This document shows positions 25,370 to 33,585 of a stretch of DNA of 64,000 nt, piece by piece. Positions within the stretch are counted from its first letter, which is position 1. Each line of letters opens with the position of its first letter. This DNA comes from Primorskyibacter aestuariivivens (GTDB taxonomy: Bacteria; Pseudomonadota; Alphaproteobacteria; Rhodobacterales; Rhodobacteraceae), in contig NZ_JAQIOZ010000018.1 in NCBI RefSeq assembly GCF_028023675.1, forward strand, positions 1-64,000, read 5' to 3'. Position numbers and translations under genes: made by a program. Under the pieces are notes generated by a model. The model made no database searches, was not told the DNA's origin, and saw only the letters and a list, made by a program, of their open reading frames with translations.

Positions 25370-25381
25370 GTTAGCGCTAAC
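25370..25381. promoter_or_regulatory. Palindromic operator-like site upstream of glk
   Basis: GTTAGCGCTAAC is a perfect 12-base palindrome with the central CG step typical of LacI-family operators. It lies 38 bases before the glk start. It differs from the AglR-type sites by having TTA/TAA arms instead of AAA/TTT, so another LacI-type protein may bind it. Confidence 0.6.
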
Positions 25382-25456
25382 AGAGTGCGACTCTGCCTTT
25401 AGCCAGTCTTGGCGCGAGGTGCAACGGCGCAGGGCTGTGTCAGGCGGCGCGCCGCT

Positions 25457-26488
25457 TCAGTTTTTCGGCACCGGCCCCGTTGTTTCGCCGATAATCAAAC
25501 CGCAGTCCATCATCGTCTCCGCCGCAGGTGCATTGGGATTGGCCACCCGGTCCAGCAGCATCCGCGCCGCGTGCCGCCCCGCGTCGCGCACCGAGCTTTG
25601 CACGGCGGTGAAAATCGGCGCCTCCTGCGTGCCGTTGCGCATATAGGACAGGTCGTCGTCAAAGGTCACGATCGACACGTCACGTCCGGTTTTCAACCCG
25701 CGCTCCTCGATGGCGCGGCGCACCCCCAGCGCGGTGATCATGGACGCCACGGCAAAACCGGTCGGCGGATTATCCGTGTCCAGCATGTCGCGGGCGGCGT
25801 TGTAGCCATAGGCCTCGGTCATGTCGGATGAGTGCATCAGGGCGGGATCAATGCGCAGACCCGCGCGCGACAGGGCGCGCTCATAGCCCTTGCGGCGGCG
25901 ACAGGCGAAATCGAGATCCTCGACACCGTTGATGAGCGCAATCCGTCGATGACCAAGCTCGATCATATGCGTGGTGGCCTGATCAAAGGCGGTGATGTTC
26001 GGCACGTCGATAAAGTCGTAGGGCAGGTCGATGTCCGAGGCGCGCCCATGCACGACAAAGGGCAGGCCCAACTCCTTGAGCAGCGCGATGCGCGGGTCGG
26101 CCATGCGCGGGCCGTGCACGATGATGCCATCCACGTTGCCCTTGATCTTCAGGTCGCGGTAGAAATCGGCCTCGTCGGAATCCTTTACCAGCGACAGGAT
26201 CATGTCATAGCCTTCGGCCGAATAGATTTCCCCGGCACCGGCGATGAAATCCCCGAAAACCGGGTTGACCAGTTCCTGTTGGGTCGAGACCGGGATCACG
26301 TGACCGATGGCCATGGCCCGTCCGGTGGCCAGCGAGCGGGCGCGCTTACTGGGCTGGTAATTCGCGGCCAAAGCGGCCTTGCGCACCTTTTCGCGGGTTT
26401 TCTCGCTCACCTCCGGGTAGCCGTTCAGCGCGCGGCTGACCGTGGTCTGCGAAAGCCCCAGTGCTTCTGAAAGCTGTTTCAGGTTCAT
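25457..26488 (-). CDS. aglR: LacI-family regulator of the alpha-glucoside operon
   Basis: A 343-residue LacI-type repressor. The N-terminal helix-turn-helix and hinge read LKQLSEALGLSQTTVSRALNGYPEVSEKTREKV and NYQPSKRARSLATGRA, and a periplasmic-binding-like sugar domain follows. The ATG at 26488 places the helix-turn-helix at the very N-terminus as is usual; a longer frame upstream was rejected. It is divergent from aglE with about 280 bases between, containing three copies of a palindrome. It is the homologue of AglR of Sinorhizobium, known to repress the agl genes until an alpha-glucoside is present. Confidence 0.9.
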   Translation of the reverse strand: MNLKQLSEALGLSQTTVSRALNGYPEVSEKTREKVRKAALAANYQPSKRARSLATGRAMAIGHVIPVSTQQELVNPVFGDFIAGAGEIYSAEGYDMILSLVKDSDEADFYRDLKIKGNVDGIIVHGPRMADPRIALLKELGLPFVVHGRASDIDLPYDFIDVPNITAFDQATTHMIELGHRRIALINGVEDLDFACRRRKGYERALSRAGLRIDPALMHSSDMTEAYGYNAARDMLDTDNPPTGFAVASMITALGVRRAIEERGLKTGRDVSIVTFDDDLSYMRNGTQEAPIFTAVQSSVRDAGRHAARMLLDRVANPNAPAAETMMDCGLIIGETTGPVPKN

Positions 26489-26538
26489 ATGTGACGCGGT
26501 CTCCGCATTTAGGCGCGATGGGAGCAGTCTAGCGTGTA

Positions 26539-26548
26539 AAAGCGCTTT
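26539..26548. promoter_or_regulatory. AglR-type operator 1 (proximal to aglR)
   Basis: AAAGCGCTTT is a perfect 10-base palindrome with a central CG. It is one of three related sites in the aglR-aglE gap and lies about 50 bases upstream of the aglR start, a position suited to autorepression. Confidence 0.65.
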
Positions 26549-26562
26549 GGTCAAAATTCATG

Positions 26563-26574
26563 CAAAGCGCTTTG
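26563..26574. promoter_or_regulatory. AglR-type operator 2
   Basis: CAAAGCGCTTTG is a perfect 12-base palindrome. Its centre is 25 bases from the centre of operator 1, between two and two and a half helical turns, so two repressor dimers could bind adjacent to each other. Confidence 0.7.
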
Positions 26575-26662
26575 GATTTACTGCGATTCGGATCAATACC
26601 TTGAATAGACGCCATTTTATTTTCGTTGACTTTACGCGTGCTCTGGCACATTTTTGATCCAT

Positions 26663-26676
26663 CCAAAGCGCTTTGG
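26663..26676. promoter_or_regulatory. AglR-type operator 3 (proximal to aglE)
   Basis: CCAAAGCGCTTTGG is a perfect 14-base palindrome, the longest of the three sites. It lies about 93 bases upstream of the aglE start and probably overlaps or flanks the aglE promoter. Looping between this site and the pair near aglR is possible. Confidence 0.75.
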
Positions 26677-26768
26677 CTAAAGGTTTGGATGGGTTTGAAA
26701 AAACAAACCGGGTTGAAGCGTAAGGGCCATGTTCTAAGGTGCGACATATTGCACAGGGAGGAAGACCG

Positions 26769-28124
26769 ATGAAAAATACGCTTTATGCGGGTGCTGCAAC
26801 ACTCGCCCTGACCGCCGGAACGGCTTATGCGGGCGGCCATCTGCCGTTTGCGCCGGGCGAGGGTAACTTCAGCTGGGACAGCTTTAACGCCTTTGCCGAG
26901 GCGCATGACCTGTCCGGTCAGGAAGTGACCATCACCGGTCCCTGGACCGGCAATGAAAAGGAAAAAGTCGACAAGGTTTTCTCTTATTTCACGGAAGCTA
27001 CGGGCGCGACAGTCAACTATTCCGGCTCTGACAGCTTTGAACAGGACATCGTGATCTCGGTGCGCGCAGGCTCTGCGCCGAACCTTGCTGTGTTCCCGCA
27101 GCCCGGTCTGGCCGCCGACCTTGCCAGCCAGGGTCACCTGACGCCGCTGCCCGCAGGCACCGGTGACTGGGTCGCTGACAATTTCGCCGCTGGTCAATCT
27201 TGGGTTGATCTGGGCACCTACGCGGATGCGGATGGCAATGACCAGCTGTACGGCATGTTCTACCGCGTCGATGTGAAATCGCTGGTCTGGTACAACCCGA
27301 TTGCCTTTGACGAAATGGGCTATGACATTCCCGAGTCCATGGAAGAGCTCAAGGAGCTGACCCAAACCATCGTGGACGATGGCGGCACCCCGTGGTGCAT
27401 CGGTCTGGGGTCCGGGGCTGCCACCGGCTGGCCGGCAACCGACTGGGTCGAAGACCTCATGCTGCGCACCCAATCGCCCGCCGATTATGACGCATGGGTC
27501 GCCAATGACATGAAGTTCGACGATCCCAAAGTGATTGAGGCGATCGAAGAATTCGGCTGGTTTGCACGCAATGACGACTATGTGCAGGGCGGCGCGCAGG
27601 CGGTGGCCACCACCGATTTTCGCGACAGCCCCAATGGTCTGTTCTCGATCCCGGCGGATTGCTACATGCACCGTCAGGCATCGTTCATCCCGGCCTTCTT
27701 CCCCGAGGGCACGGTTGTGGGCGAGGACGTGGATTTCTTCTACTTCCCGGCCTATGAGGAAAAAGACCTTGGTAAACCGGTTCTGGGCGCGGGTACGCTG
27801 TTCGGCATCACCAACCCGTCCGACGCGACCAACGTGTTCCTGGAGTTCATGAAACTGCCCATCGCGCATGAGCTGTGGATGGCACAGGGCGGCTTCCTCA
27901 CCGCGCATGCCGGTGTGAACACCGCGACCTATGCCGATGAAAGCCTGCGTGCACAGGGTGAGATCCTGCTGAACGCCACGACCTTCCGCTTTGACGCATC
28001 GGACCTGATGCCGGGCGAGATCGGCGCAGGAGCGTTCTGGACCGGGATGGTTGACTATGTCACCGGCGCGTCTGCCGAAGATGTGGCCAAAGGCATTCAG
28101 GACCGCTGGGACTCGATCCAGTAA
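26769..28124 (+). CDS. aglE: Alpha-glucoside ABC transporter substrate-binding protein
   Basis: A 451-residue periplasmic binding protein of the carbohydrate type. The signal peptide is MKNTLYAGAATLALTAGTAYA. The mature protein includes VTITGPWTGNEKEKVDKVFSYF, VYSGSDSFEQDI-like ligand-loop sequence (here VNYSGSDSFEQDI) and YGMFYRVDVKSLVWYNPIAFDEMGYDIPESMEEL. The ATG at 26769 follows GGAGGA by eight bases. It heads the aglEFGAK operon and is expected to bind sucrose, maltose, trehalose or related alpha-glucosides such as glucosylglycerol. Confidence 0.93.
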   Translation: MKNTLYAGAATLALTAGTAYAGGHLPFAPGEGNFSWDSFNAFAEAHDLSGQEVTITGPWTGNEKEKVDKVFSYFTEATGATVNYSGSDSFEQDIVISVRAGSAPNLAVFPQPGLAADLASQGHLTPLPAGTGDWVADNFAAGQSWVDLGTYADADGNDQLYGMFYRVDVKSLVWYNPIAFDEMGYDIPESMEELKELTQTIVDDGGTPWCIGLGSGAATGWPATDWVEDLMLRTQSPADYDAWVANDMKFDDPKVIEAIEEFGWFARNDDYVQGGAQAVATTDFRDSPNGLFSIPADCYMHRQASFIPAFFPEGTVVGEDVDFFYFPAYEEKDLGKPVLGAGTLFGITNPSDATNVFLEFMKLPIAHELWMAQGGFLTAHAGVNTATYADESLRAQGEILLNATTFRFDASDLMPGEIGAGAFWTGMVDYVTGASAEDVAKGIQDRWDSIQ

Positions 28125-28143
28125 ACGGCTTCTGACACCAAAC

Positions 28144-28168
28144 GGGATCGCGCGCGTCGCGCGGTCCC
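28144..28168 (+). promoter_or_regulatory. GC-rich hairpin between aglE and aglF
   Basis: GGGATCGCGCG and CGCGCGGTCCC form an 11-pair stem with one G-U and a very short loop in the 140-base gap after aglE. No run of T follows. Such hairpins after binding-protein genes often stabilise the upstream message or partly terminate it, giving more binding protein than permease. That role is inferred. Confidence 0.5.
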
Positions 28169-28264
28169 ACCACCACACCACGCCGCCAGAGCGCAGTCGC
28201 TAAGGGCAGGACATGGTGCGGACCGGAGTTCCCGATGGGGAACGTCCGAACAGGGGAGGACTGC

Positions 28265-29242
28265 ATGTCACCGATTTTACAAGGCCTTATCACCATCATT
28301 GTCGGCGTGGGCGGCTGTGTGGGTTATTTCTTCGCGTCGAACTGGATTCTGGACAAGGTGATCTTTCCAGCGCGCAATGACGACCACGGCCGCAATGTGA
28401 ACCGCGCCACCATGGTCCGGCCCTGGCTGTTCCTTTTCCCGGCGATCTTCGCACTGGGTCTGTACCTGGTCTATCCGGTGATCGGCTCCTTCTACCGCTC
28501 GCTGTTCAATCGCGCGGGTGACGAATTCATCGGGTTGGGCAACTACACCACCATGTTCGGCGAAGAGGGCTTTCGCACGGCGTTTTTCAACAACATGCTC
28601 TGGGTGCTTTTCGTACCCGCCGCCGCGACCTTTTTCGGCCTTCTGGTGGCGCAGCTCACCGACAAGCTGAAATGGGGCAATATCGCGAAATCGCTGATCT
28701 TCATGCCCATGGCGATCAGCTTTGTCGGCGCGTCGCTGATCTGGAAATTCGTCTATGCCAATGACCCCGATATCGGCATCATCAACGCGGTGCGCGACAG
28801 CATGGGGCTTGATCCCGTGGATGTGCTGCAACTGCCGTTCTGGAACAACTTCTTCATCATGTTCATCCTTGTGTGGATCCAGACCGGGTTTGCCATGGTG
28901 ATCCTCTCCGCCGCCCTGCGCGGCATCCCCGAGGAAACGGTCGAGGCGGCGATCATCGACGGCGCCAACCCGTTTCAGGTGTTCTTCAAGATCAAGGTGC
29001 CGCAGATCATGGGCACCATCGTCGTGGTCTGGACCACAATCACCATTCTCACGCTCAAGGTTTTCGACATCGTCTATGCGATGACCGGGGGCAATTTCGA
29101 TACCGAGATCCTGCCCAGCTACATGATGGATTTCATGTTCCGTGATGACGGGCGCGCGACGGCGGTGGCCTTTGTCATCATGATCATCGTGCTTCCCGTG
29201 ATGATCTGGAACATCCGCCAGGCCCGCAAGGAGATGAACTGA
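28265..29242 (+). CDS. aglF: Alpha-glucoside ABC transporter permease AglF
   Basis: A 325-residue inner-membrane permease. An N-terminal helix (LITIIVGVGGCVGYFFA) precedes the usual six-helix core. The EAA loop reads EAAIIDGANPFQVFFKIKVPQI near residue 240 and contacts the ATPase AglK. The ATG at 28265 was chosen for the GGGGAGGA nine bases upstream; a slightly longer frame start has no such site. The stop overlaps the aglG start at base 29242. Confidence 0.9.
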   Translation: MSPILQGLITIIVGVGGCVGYFFASNWILDKVIFPARNDDHGRNVNRATMVRPWLFLFPAIFALGLYLVYPVIGSFYRSLFNRAGDEFIGLGNYTTMFGEEGFRTAFFNNMLWVLFVPAAATFFGLLVAQLTDKLKWGNIAKSLIFMPMAISFVGASLIWKFVYANDPDIGIINAVRDSMGLDPVDVLQLPFWNNFFIMFILVWIQTGFAMVILSAALRGIPEETVEAAIIDGANPFQVFFKIKVPQIMGTIVVVWTTITILTLKVFDIVYAMTGGNFDTEILPSYMMDFMFRDDGRATAVAFVIMIIVLPVMIWNIRQARKEMN

Positions 29243-30516
29243 TGGACAATATCGCAGGTCAAAAGTCGAGCTTGTCGCTCGTCACCAATCTCAGCGTGGC
29301 TTTGCTGGTGCTGTTCTGGCTGGTGCCGACCGTGGGGCTTCTGGTGTCGTCCTTCCGGGATCGTGAACAAATCTCGATCTCGGCGTGGTGGACCTCCATG
29401 TTTCCGGTGGAACAGGCGTTCCGTGTGCAGCCCGCCGCCGATGGCGCGGTGGCCGATGGGGATCTGTTCGTGCTGGACGGCAACCTCTTTACCACGTCCG
29501 AGGAAGCGCCCGACGGCGCGGGCGAGGTGGCCGGTTTCGGCATCACCGGGCGCGAGCCGGGTGCGGCAGAACCGGGCGAGACCATCGCGCGTTACCGGAT
29601 CGACGTGCGTGAACCGGGCGGCGAGACCGACAATGAACGTATCGTGGTGAAATTCCCGGCCGGTGGCGCGCCCACATTCCCCGAGACCGATGATGACGGC
29701 AACACCATCCTCGCCGAGACCGCGACGCTGGACCGGTCCCTGACCGTGGCTGAAAACGGCGATTTCCGCTGGGTGCAGGAGGGCGAGATCAAGCGCCCGC
29801 CCGCGATCTATATCGTGGCGGAAACACCGCCGGAGTTTGGGCTGCAGAACTACGATTCGATCCTGAATTCCAACAATATGGACCGCGCCTTTATTAACAC
29901 GCTGACCGTGACAATCCCGGCGACGATCATCCCGATCCTGATCGCGGCCTTTGCCGCCTATGCGCTGGCCTGGATGGATTTTGCCGGACGCGGTTTCCTG
30001 ATTGCCATGGTGGTTGGCCTGCTTGTCGTGCCGCTGCAACTGGCGCTGGTGCCGCTGCTCACGCTGCACAACAAGGTGGGTATCGGGCAGAGCTTCCTTG
30101 GCATCTGGTTGGCCCATACCGGCTTTGGCCTGCCATTGGCGATTTATCTGCTTCGCAATTACATGGTCGGCCTGCCGCGTGACATCATCGAAAGCGCCAA
30201 GGTGGACGGGGCGACGGATTTTCAGGTCTTTACCAAGATCGTGCTTCCGCTGTCCTTCCCGGCGCTGGCCTCTTTCGCGATCTTCCAGTTCCTGTGGACA
30301 TGGAATGACCTCCTGGTGGCGAAAGTGTTCCTGCCGTCCAACTCGGAAAGCTGGGTCATGACAGTGAAAATCGCCGATGACCTTCTTGGGTCACGCGGGG
30401 GCGACTGGGGCATTCTGGCGGCCGCCGCCTTTGTCTCGATCGCGGTGCCGCTGATCGTCTTCTTCGCAATGCAGAAATACCTCGTGCGCGGCCTGCTGGC
30501 CGGCTCTGTCAAGTAG
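29242..30516 (+). CDS. aglG: Alpha-glucoside ABC transporter permease AglG, with a large periplasmic insert
   Basis: A 424-residue permease. After the first helix (SVALLVLFWLVPTVGLLVSSF) comes a hydrophilic stretch of about 150 residues, rich in Asp, Glu and Gly, before the remaining helices begin near residue 215 (FINTLTVTIPATIIPILIAAFAAYALAW). The EAA loop is ESAKVDGATDFQVFTKIVLPLS near residue 315. A long loop between helices 1 and 2 is a known trait of AglG/MalF-like subunits and contacts the binding protein. The length is above the 380 or so residues I recall for rhizobial AglG, so the loop may be enlarged here. Confidence 0.88.
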   Translation: MDNIAGQKSSLSLVTNLSVALLVLFWLVPTVGLLVSSFRDREQISISAWWTSMFPVEQAFRVQPAADGAVADGDLFVLDGNLFTTSEEAPDGAGEVAGFGITGREPGAAEPGETIARYRIDVREPGGETDNERIVVKFPAGGAPTFPETDDDGNTILAETATLDRSLTVAENGDFRWVQEGEIKRPPAIYIVAETPPEFGLQNYDSILNSNNMDRAFINTLTVTIPATIIPILIAAFAAYALAWMDFAGRGFLIAMVVGLLVVPLQLALVPLLTLHNKVGIGQSFLGIWLAHTGFGLPLAIYLLRNYMVGLPRDIIESAKVDGATDFQVFTKIVLPLSFPALASFAIFQFLWTWNDLLVAKVFLPSNSESWVMTVKIADDLLGSRGGDWGILAAAAFVSIAVPLIVFFAMQKYLVRGLLAGSVK

Positions 30517-30524
30517 GAAAGTTC

Positions 30525-32186
30525 ATGTCAATGAATGCACATACAAACCTGACGCCACGCCTCGACAAGGCGCAGGACACCGATTGGTGGCGCGGTGCCG
30601 TCATCTATCAGATCTACCCGCGCTCCTATCAGGACAGCAATGGCGATGGGATCGGCGATCTTCTGGGCATCACCCAGCGCCTGCCGCATATTGCCTCGCT
30701 GGGGGTGGATGCGATCTGGATCTCGCCCTTCTTCACCTCGCCGATGAAGGATTTCGGCTATGATGTGAGCGATTACTGCGATGTCGATCCGATGTTCGGC
30801 AGCCTCGCGGATTTCGACGCGCTGGTCTCGACCGCGCATCAGCTTGGCATCAAGGTGCTGATCGACCTGGTGCTCAGCCACACCTCGGATGAACACCCGT
30901 GGTTCAAGGAAAGCCGCGCCTCACGCGACAACCCGCGTGCGGACTGGTATGTCTGGGCCGACCCCAAGGAGGACGGCACGCCGCCCAATAACTGGCTGTC
31001 GATCTTTGGCGGTCCTGCCTGGCACTGGGATGCGCGGCGCGAGCAGTATTACCTGCACAATTTCCTTGTCGAACAGCCCGACCTGAATTTCCACAACCCC
31101 GATGTGCAGACCGCTCTTCTGGATGTGGTGCGGTTCTGGCTGGATCGCGGCGTCGATGGTTTCCGTCTGGATACGATCAATTTCTATGTCCATGACGCCG
31201 AACTGCGCTCGAACCCGGCGCTGCCCAAGGAAAAGCGCAACGCCAATATCGCGCCCAGCGTGAACCCCTATAACCACCAGGAACATCTCTATTCCAAGAA
31301 CCGCCCCGAGAACCTTGAGTTCCTGAAAAAATTCCGGGCGCTGCTGGATGAATATCCCGGTTCGACCTGTGTGGGCGAAGTGGGTGACGCGCAGCGTGGT
31401 CTGGAGATCATGGGCGAATATACCCAAGGCGATGACAAGGCGCATATGTGCTATGCCTTTGAATTCCTTGCCAAGGATCAGCTCACCGCGACCCGCGTGG
31501 TCGAAGTGTTGTCCAAGGTGGACGAGGTTGCCGCGGATGGCTGGGCCTGCTGGGCGTTTTCCAACCATGACGTGATGCGCCACGTGTCCCGCTGGGACCT
31601 GCCGCCGGCCGCACAGCGCCTTTATGCAACGCTGATGATGAGCCTGCGAGGCTCGGCCTGTATCTATCAGGGCGAAGAGCTTGGCCTGCCCGAGGCGGAT
31701 GTCGCGTTCGAGGACCTGCAGGACCCCTATGGCATTGAATTCTGGCCGGAATTCAAGGGGCGCGATGGGTGCCGCACGCCGATGGTGTGGGAGCCGTCGA
31801 ACCAGAATGGCGGGTTTTCGTCCCATGCGCCGTGGTTGCCGGTGAGCCATGATCACCTCAACCGCTCGGTCTCCGCGCAAGAGGAAGACCCGGCCGCGCT
31901 GCTGCATCATTACCGCCGCGCGATTGCCTTCCGCCGGACGCATCCGGCGCTGGTCAAGGGCGGCCATTCCGGCCTGAAGGCGGACGGCAATGTGCTGTCC
32001 TTCACGCGAACCCATGGCGGACAGACCCTGTTCTGCGCCTTCAACATGAGCGACCAGCCGGGCACGATCGACATGCCCAAGGGCACCTGGCTTCAGGTTG
32101 GCACGGAACTGGGATCGGCGGCACCGCAGGCGGATGGAAAACTGCATCTTGGCCCGTGGCAACCGGCACTGGCACTCAAGGCATAA
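30525..32186 (+). CDS. aglA: Alpha-glucosidase, GH13 family
   Basis: A 553-residue glycoside hydrolase of the oligo-1,6-glucosidase/alpha-glucosidase type. It has AVIYQIYPRSYQDSNGDGIGDLLGI, DLVLSHTSDEHPWF, the nucleophile Asp in GVDGFRLDTINFYVHD, the acid/base Glu in STCVGEVGD and the third Asp in FSNHDVMR. No signal peptide is present, so it acts in the cytosol on the imported alpha-glucoside and yields glucose for Glk. It follows aglG by eight bases, and GGAAAG serves as ribosome binding site. Confidence 0.95.
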   Translation: MSMNAHTNLTPRLDKAQDTDWWRGAVIYQIYPRSYQDSNGDGIGDLLGITQRLPHIASLGVDAIWISPFFTSPMKDFGYDVSDYCDVDPMFGSLADFDALVSTAHQLGIKVLIDLVLSHTSDEHPWFKESRASRDNPRADWYVWADPKEDGTPPNNWLSIFGGPAWHWDARREQYYLHNFLVEQPDLNFHNPDVQTALLDVVRFWLDRGVDGFRLDTINFYVHDAELRSNPALPKEKRNANIAPSVNPYNHQEHLYSKNRPENLEFLKKFRALLDEYPGSTCVGEVGDAQRGLEIMGEYTQGDDKAHMCYAFEFLAKDQLTATRVVEVLSKVDEVAADGWACWAFSNHDVMRHVSRWDLPPAAQRLYATLMMSLRGSACIYQGEELGLPEADVAFEDLQDPYGIEFWPEFKGRDGCRTPMVWEPSNQNGGFSSHAPWLPVSHDHLNRSVSAQEEDPAALLHHYRRAIAFRRTHPALVKGGHSGLKADGNVLSFTRTHGGQTLFCAFNMSDQPGTIDMPKGTWLQVGTELGSAAPQADGKLHLGPWQPALALKA

Positions 32187-32209
32187 CAACTCCGGGGAGG
32201 AGGGATACG

Positions 32210-33322
32210 ATGGCAAATCTGAAACTGACGGATGTTGGAAAGACCTATGGTGGCACGGTTGAAGTGCTCAAGGACATCAATCTCGACATCAAACAAGGCG
32301 AGTTGATCGTCTTTGTCGGGCCTTCGGGCTGTGGCAAATCCACGCTTTTGCGGATGATCGCGGGACTGGAAAAGATCACCGGCGGCACGCTGGAGATTGA
32401 CGGGCAGGTGGTGAACGATGTCCCGCCCAGCCAACGCGGCATTGCGATGGTGTTCCAGTCTTATGCGCTTTATCCGCATATGACGGTGCGCGATAACATG
32501 TCCTTTGCGCTCAAACTGGCCAAGAAATCTCAGGCCGAAATCGATGCGGCCGTGGGGGCAGCCGCCGAAAAGCTGCAATTGACCGAATATCTTGACCGTC
32601 TGCCCAAGGCACTGTCCGGCGGGCAACGCCAGCGGGTGGCCATCGGCCGGTCCATCGTGCGCGACCCCAAGGTGTATCTCTTTGACGAGCCGCTTTCCAA
32701 TCTGGACGCCGCCCTGCGCGTGGCGACGCGGATCGAGATTGCCCAGCTGAAAGAGCAGATGCCCGACAGCACGATGATCTATGTCACCCATGACCAGGTC
32801 GAGGCGATGACGCTCGCAAGCCGGATCGTGGTGCTGGATGCGCTCAAGGATAACGGGCACAAATATTCCATTGCTCAGGTCGGTTCACCTCTGGAGCTCT
32901 ATGAACGCCCCAATGGCGAGTTTGTGGCGCGCTTTATCGGCTCGCCCGCGATGAACCTGATGCCGGGCGAAGTGGTGGGTACGGGGGCCCAGACCCGCGT
33001 TCGGATGGAAGGCGGCGGCGAGGCGCTGTCGGACTATCCCACCACGGATGCGGATATGGGGCTGAAGGTGAATGTGGGCGTGCGCCCCGAGGATTTCGTC
33101 GAAAGCGGTGACGGAAGCTTTATCTATCAGGCCAAAGTGGACATTGCCGAGGCGCTTGGCGAGGTCACGCTGCTCTATTTCGAAAAGCAGGGCGACGCCG
33201 ACCCGGTGATCGGCAAACTGGCAGGCATTCACAAGGATGTCCGCGGCAAGGTCGTGAACCTTACGGCGGTCCCGGCCAAGGTGCATCTTTTCGCGAATGG
33301 GCAATCGCTGCTCTACCGCTGA
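32210..33322 (+). CDS. aglK: Alpha-glucoside ABC transporter ATP-binding protein
   Basis: A 370-residue ATPase of the MalK/UgpC class. Walker A is GPSGCGKST, the signature is LSGGQRQRVAIGRSIVRDPK, Walker B is VYLFDEPLSNLDA and the switch His is in YVTHDQVEAMT. Residues 240-370 form the OB-fold regulatory domain (GSPLELYERPNGEFVARFIGSPAMNL and VGVRPEDF). The ATG at 32210 follows GGGGAGGAGGG; a longer frame opening overlaps aglA and was rejected. It completes the importer and the operon. Confidence 0.94.
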   Translation: MANLKLTDVGKTYGGTVEVLKDINLDIKQGELIVFVGPSGCGKSTLLRMIAGLEKITGGTLEIDGQVVNDVPPSQRGIAMVFQSYALYPHMTVRDNMSFALKLAKKSQAEIDAAVGAAAEKLQLTEYLDRLPKALSGGQRQRVAIGRSIVRDPKVYLFDEPLSNLDAALRVATRIEIAQLKEQMPDSTMIYVTHDQVEAMTLASRIVVLDALKDNGHKYSIAQVGSPLELYERPNGEFVARFIGSPAMNLMPGEVVGTGAQTRVRMEGGGEALSDYPTTDADMGLKVNVGVRPEDFVESGDGSFIYQAKVDIAEALGEVTLLYFEKQGDADPVIGKLAGIHKDVRGKVVNLTAVPAKVHLFANGQSLLYR

Positions 33323-33329
33323 TCTGTAA

Positions 33330-33356
33330 CGGCACGGCGGAAGACCTGCCGTGCCG
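33330..33356 (+). terminator. Hairpin after aglK
   Basis: CGGCACGGC at 33330-33338 pairs with GCCGTGCCG at 33348-33356, a perfect nine-pair stem with a nine-base loop, starting eight bases after the aglK stop. A T-run is lacking (CTTCGACC follows), so efficient intrinsic termination is uncertain, but the position fits an operon end. Confidence 0.55.
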
Positions 33357-33369
33357 CTTCGACCACGTG

Positions 33370-33413
33370 CAAAAGCTTTCCAAAGCTTTTGCCAATCTTT
33401 TGCAAAAGATTGG
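33370..33413. repeat. Two adjacent 22-base palindromes
   Basis: Positions 33370-33391 have arms CAAAAGCTTT and AAAGCTTTTG around a CC centre. Positions 33392-33413 are a perfect palindrome with half-site CCAATCTTTTG. They abut exactly. Both contain the shared CTTTTG/CAAAAG element. They lie in the 263-base gap between aglK and fabF, which holds no gene I can support. They may act as terminators or as a protein-binding site. Confidence 0.7.
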
Positions 33414-33585
33414 CCCCGCGGCCCCGCAATGCCCGCTTAAACGTGGATGTCATTTGCGGAGCTTGCGGGGCGTTGGCATTCTGCAGCCCATACGCGGTGC
33501 TCTGCCCATGATCGCGCCGCTGCCTCTTGCCCCTGTCGGCCCGGTCGGGGTAAGAGCGGACAAAGCGTGAAAAGGGGGCAAAGCC

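Noticed and set aside
33330-33356. A riboswitch after aglK
   Set aside because: It is a simple nine-pair stem downstream of a stop codon with no extra conserved structure, so a terminator-like hairpin is enough to explain it.
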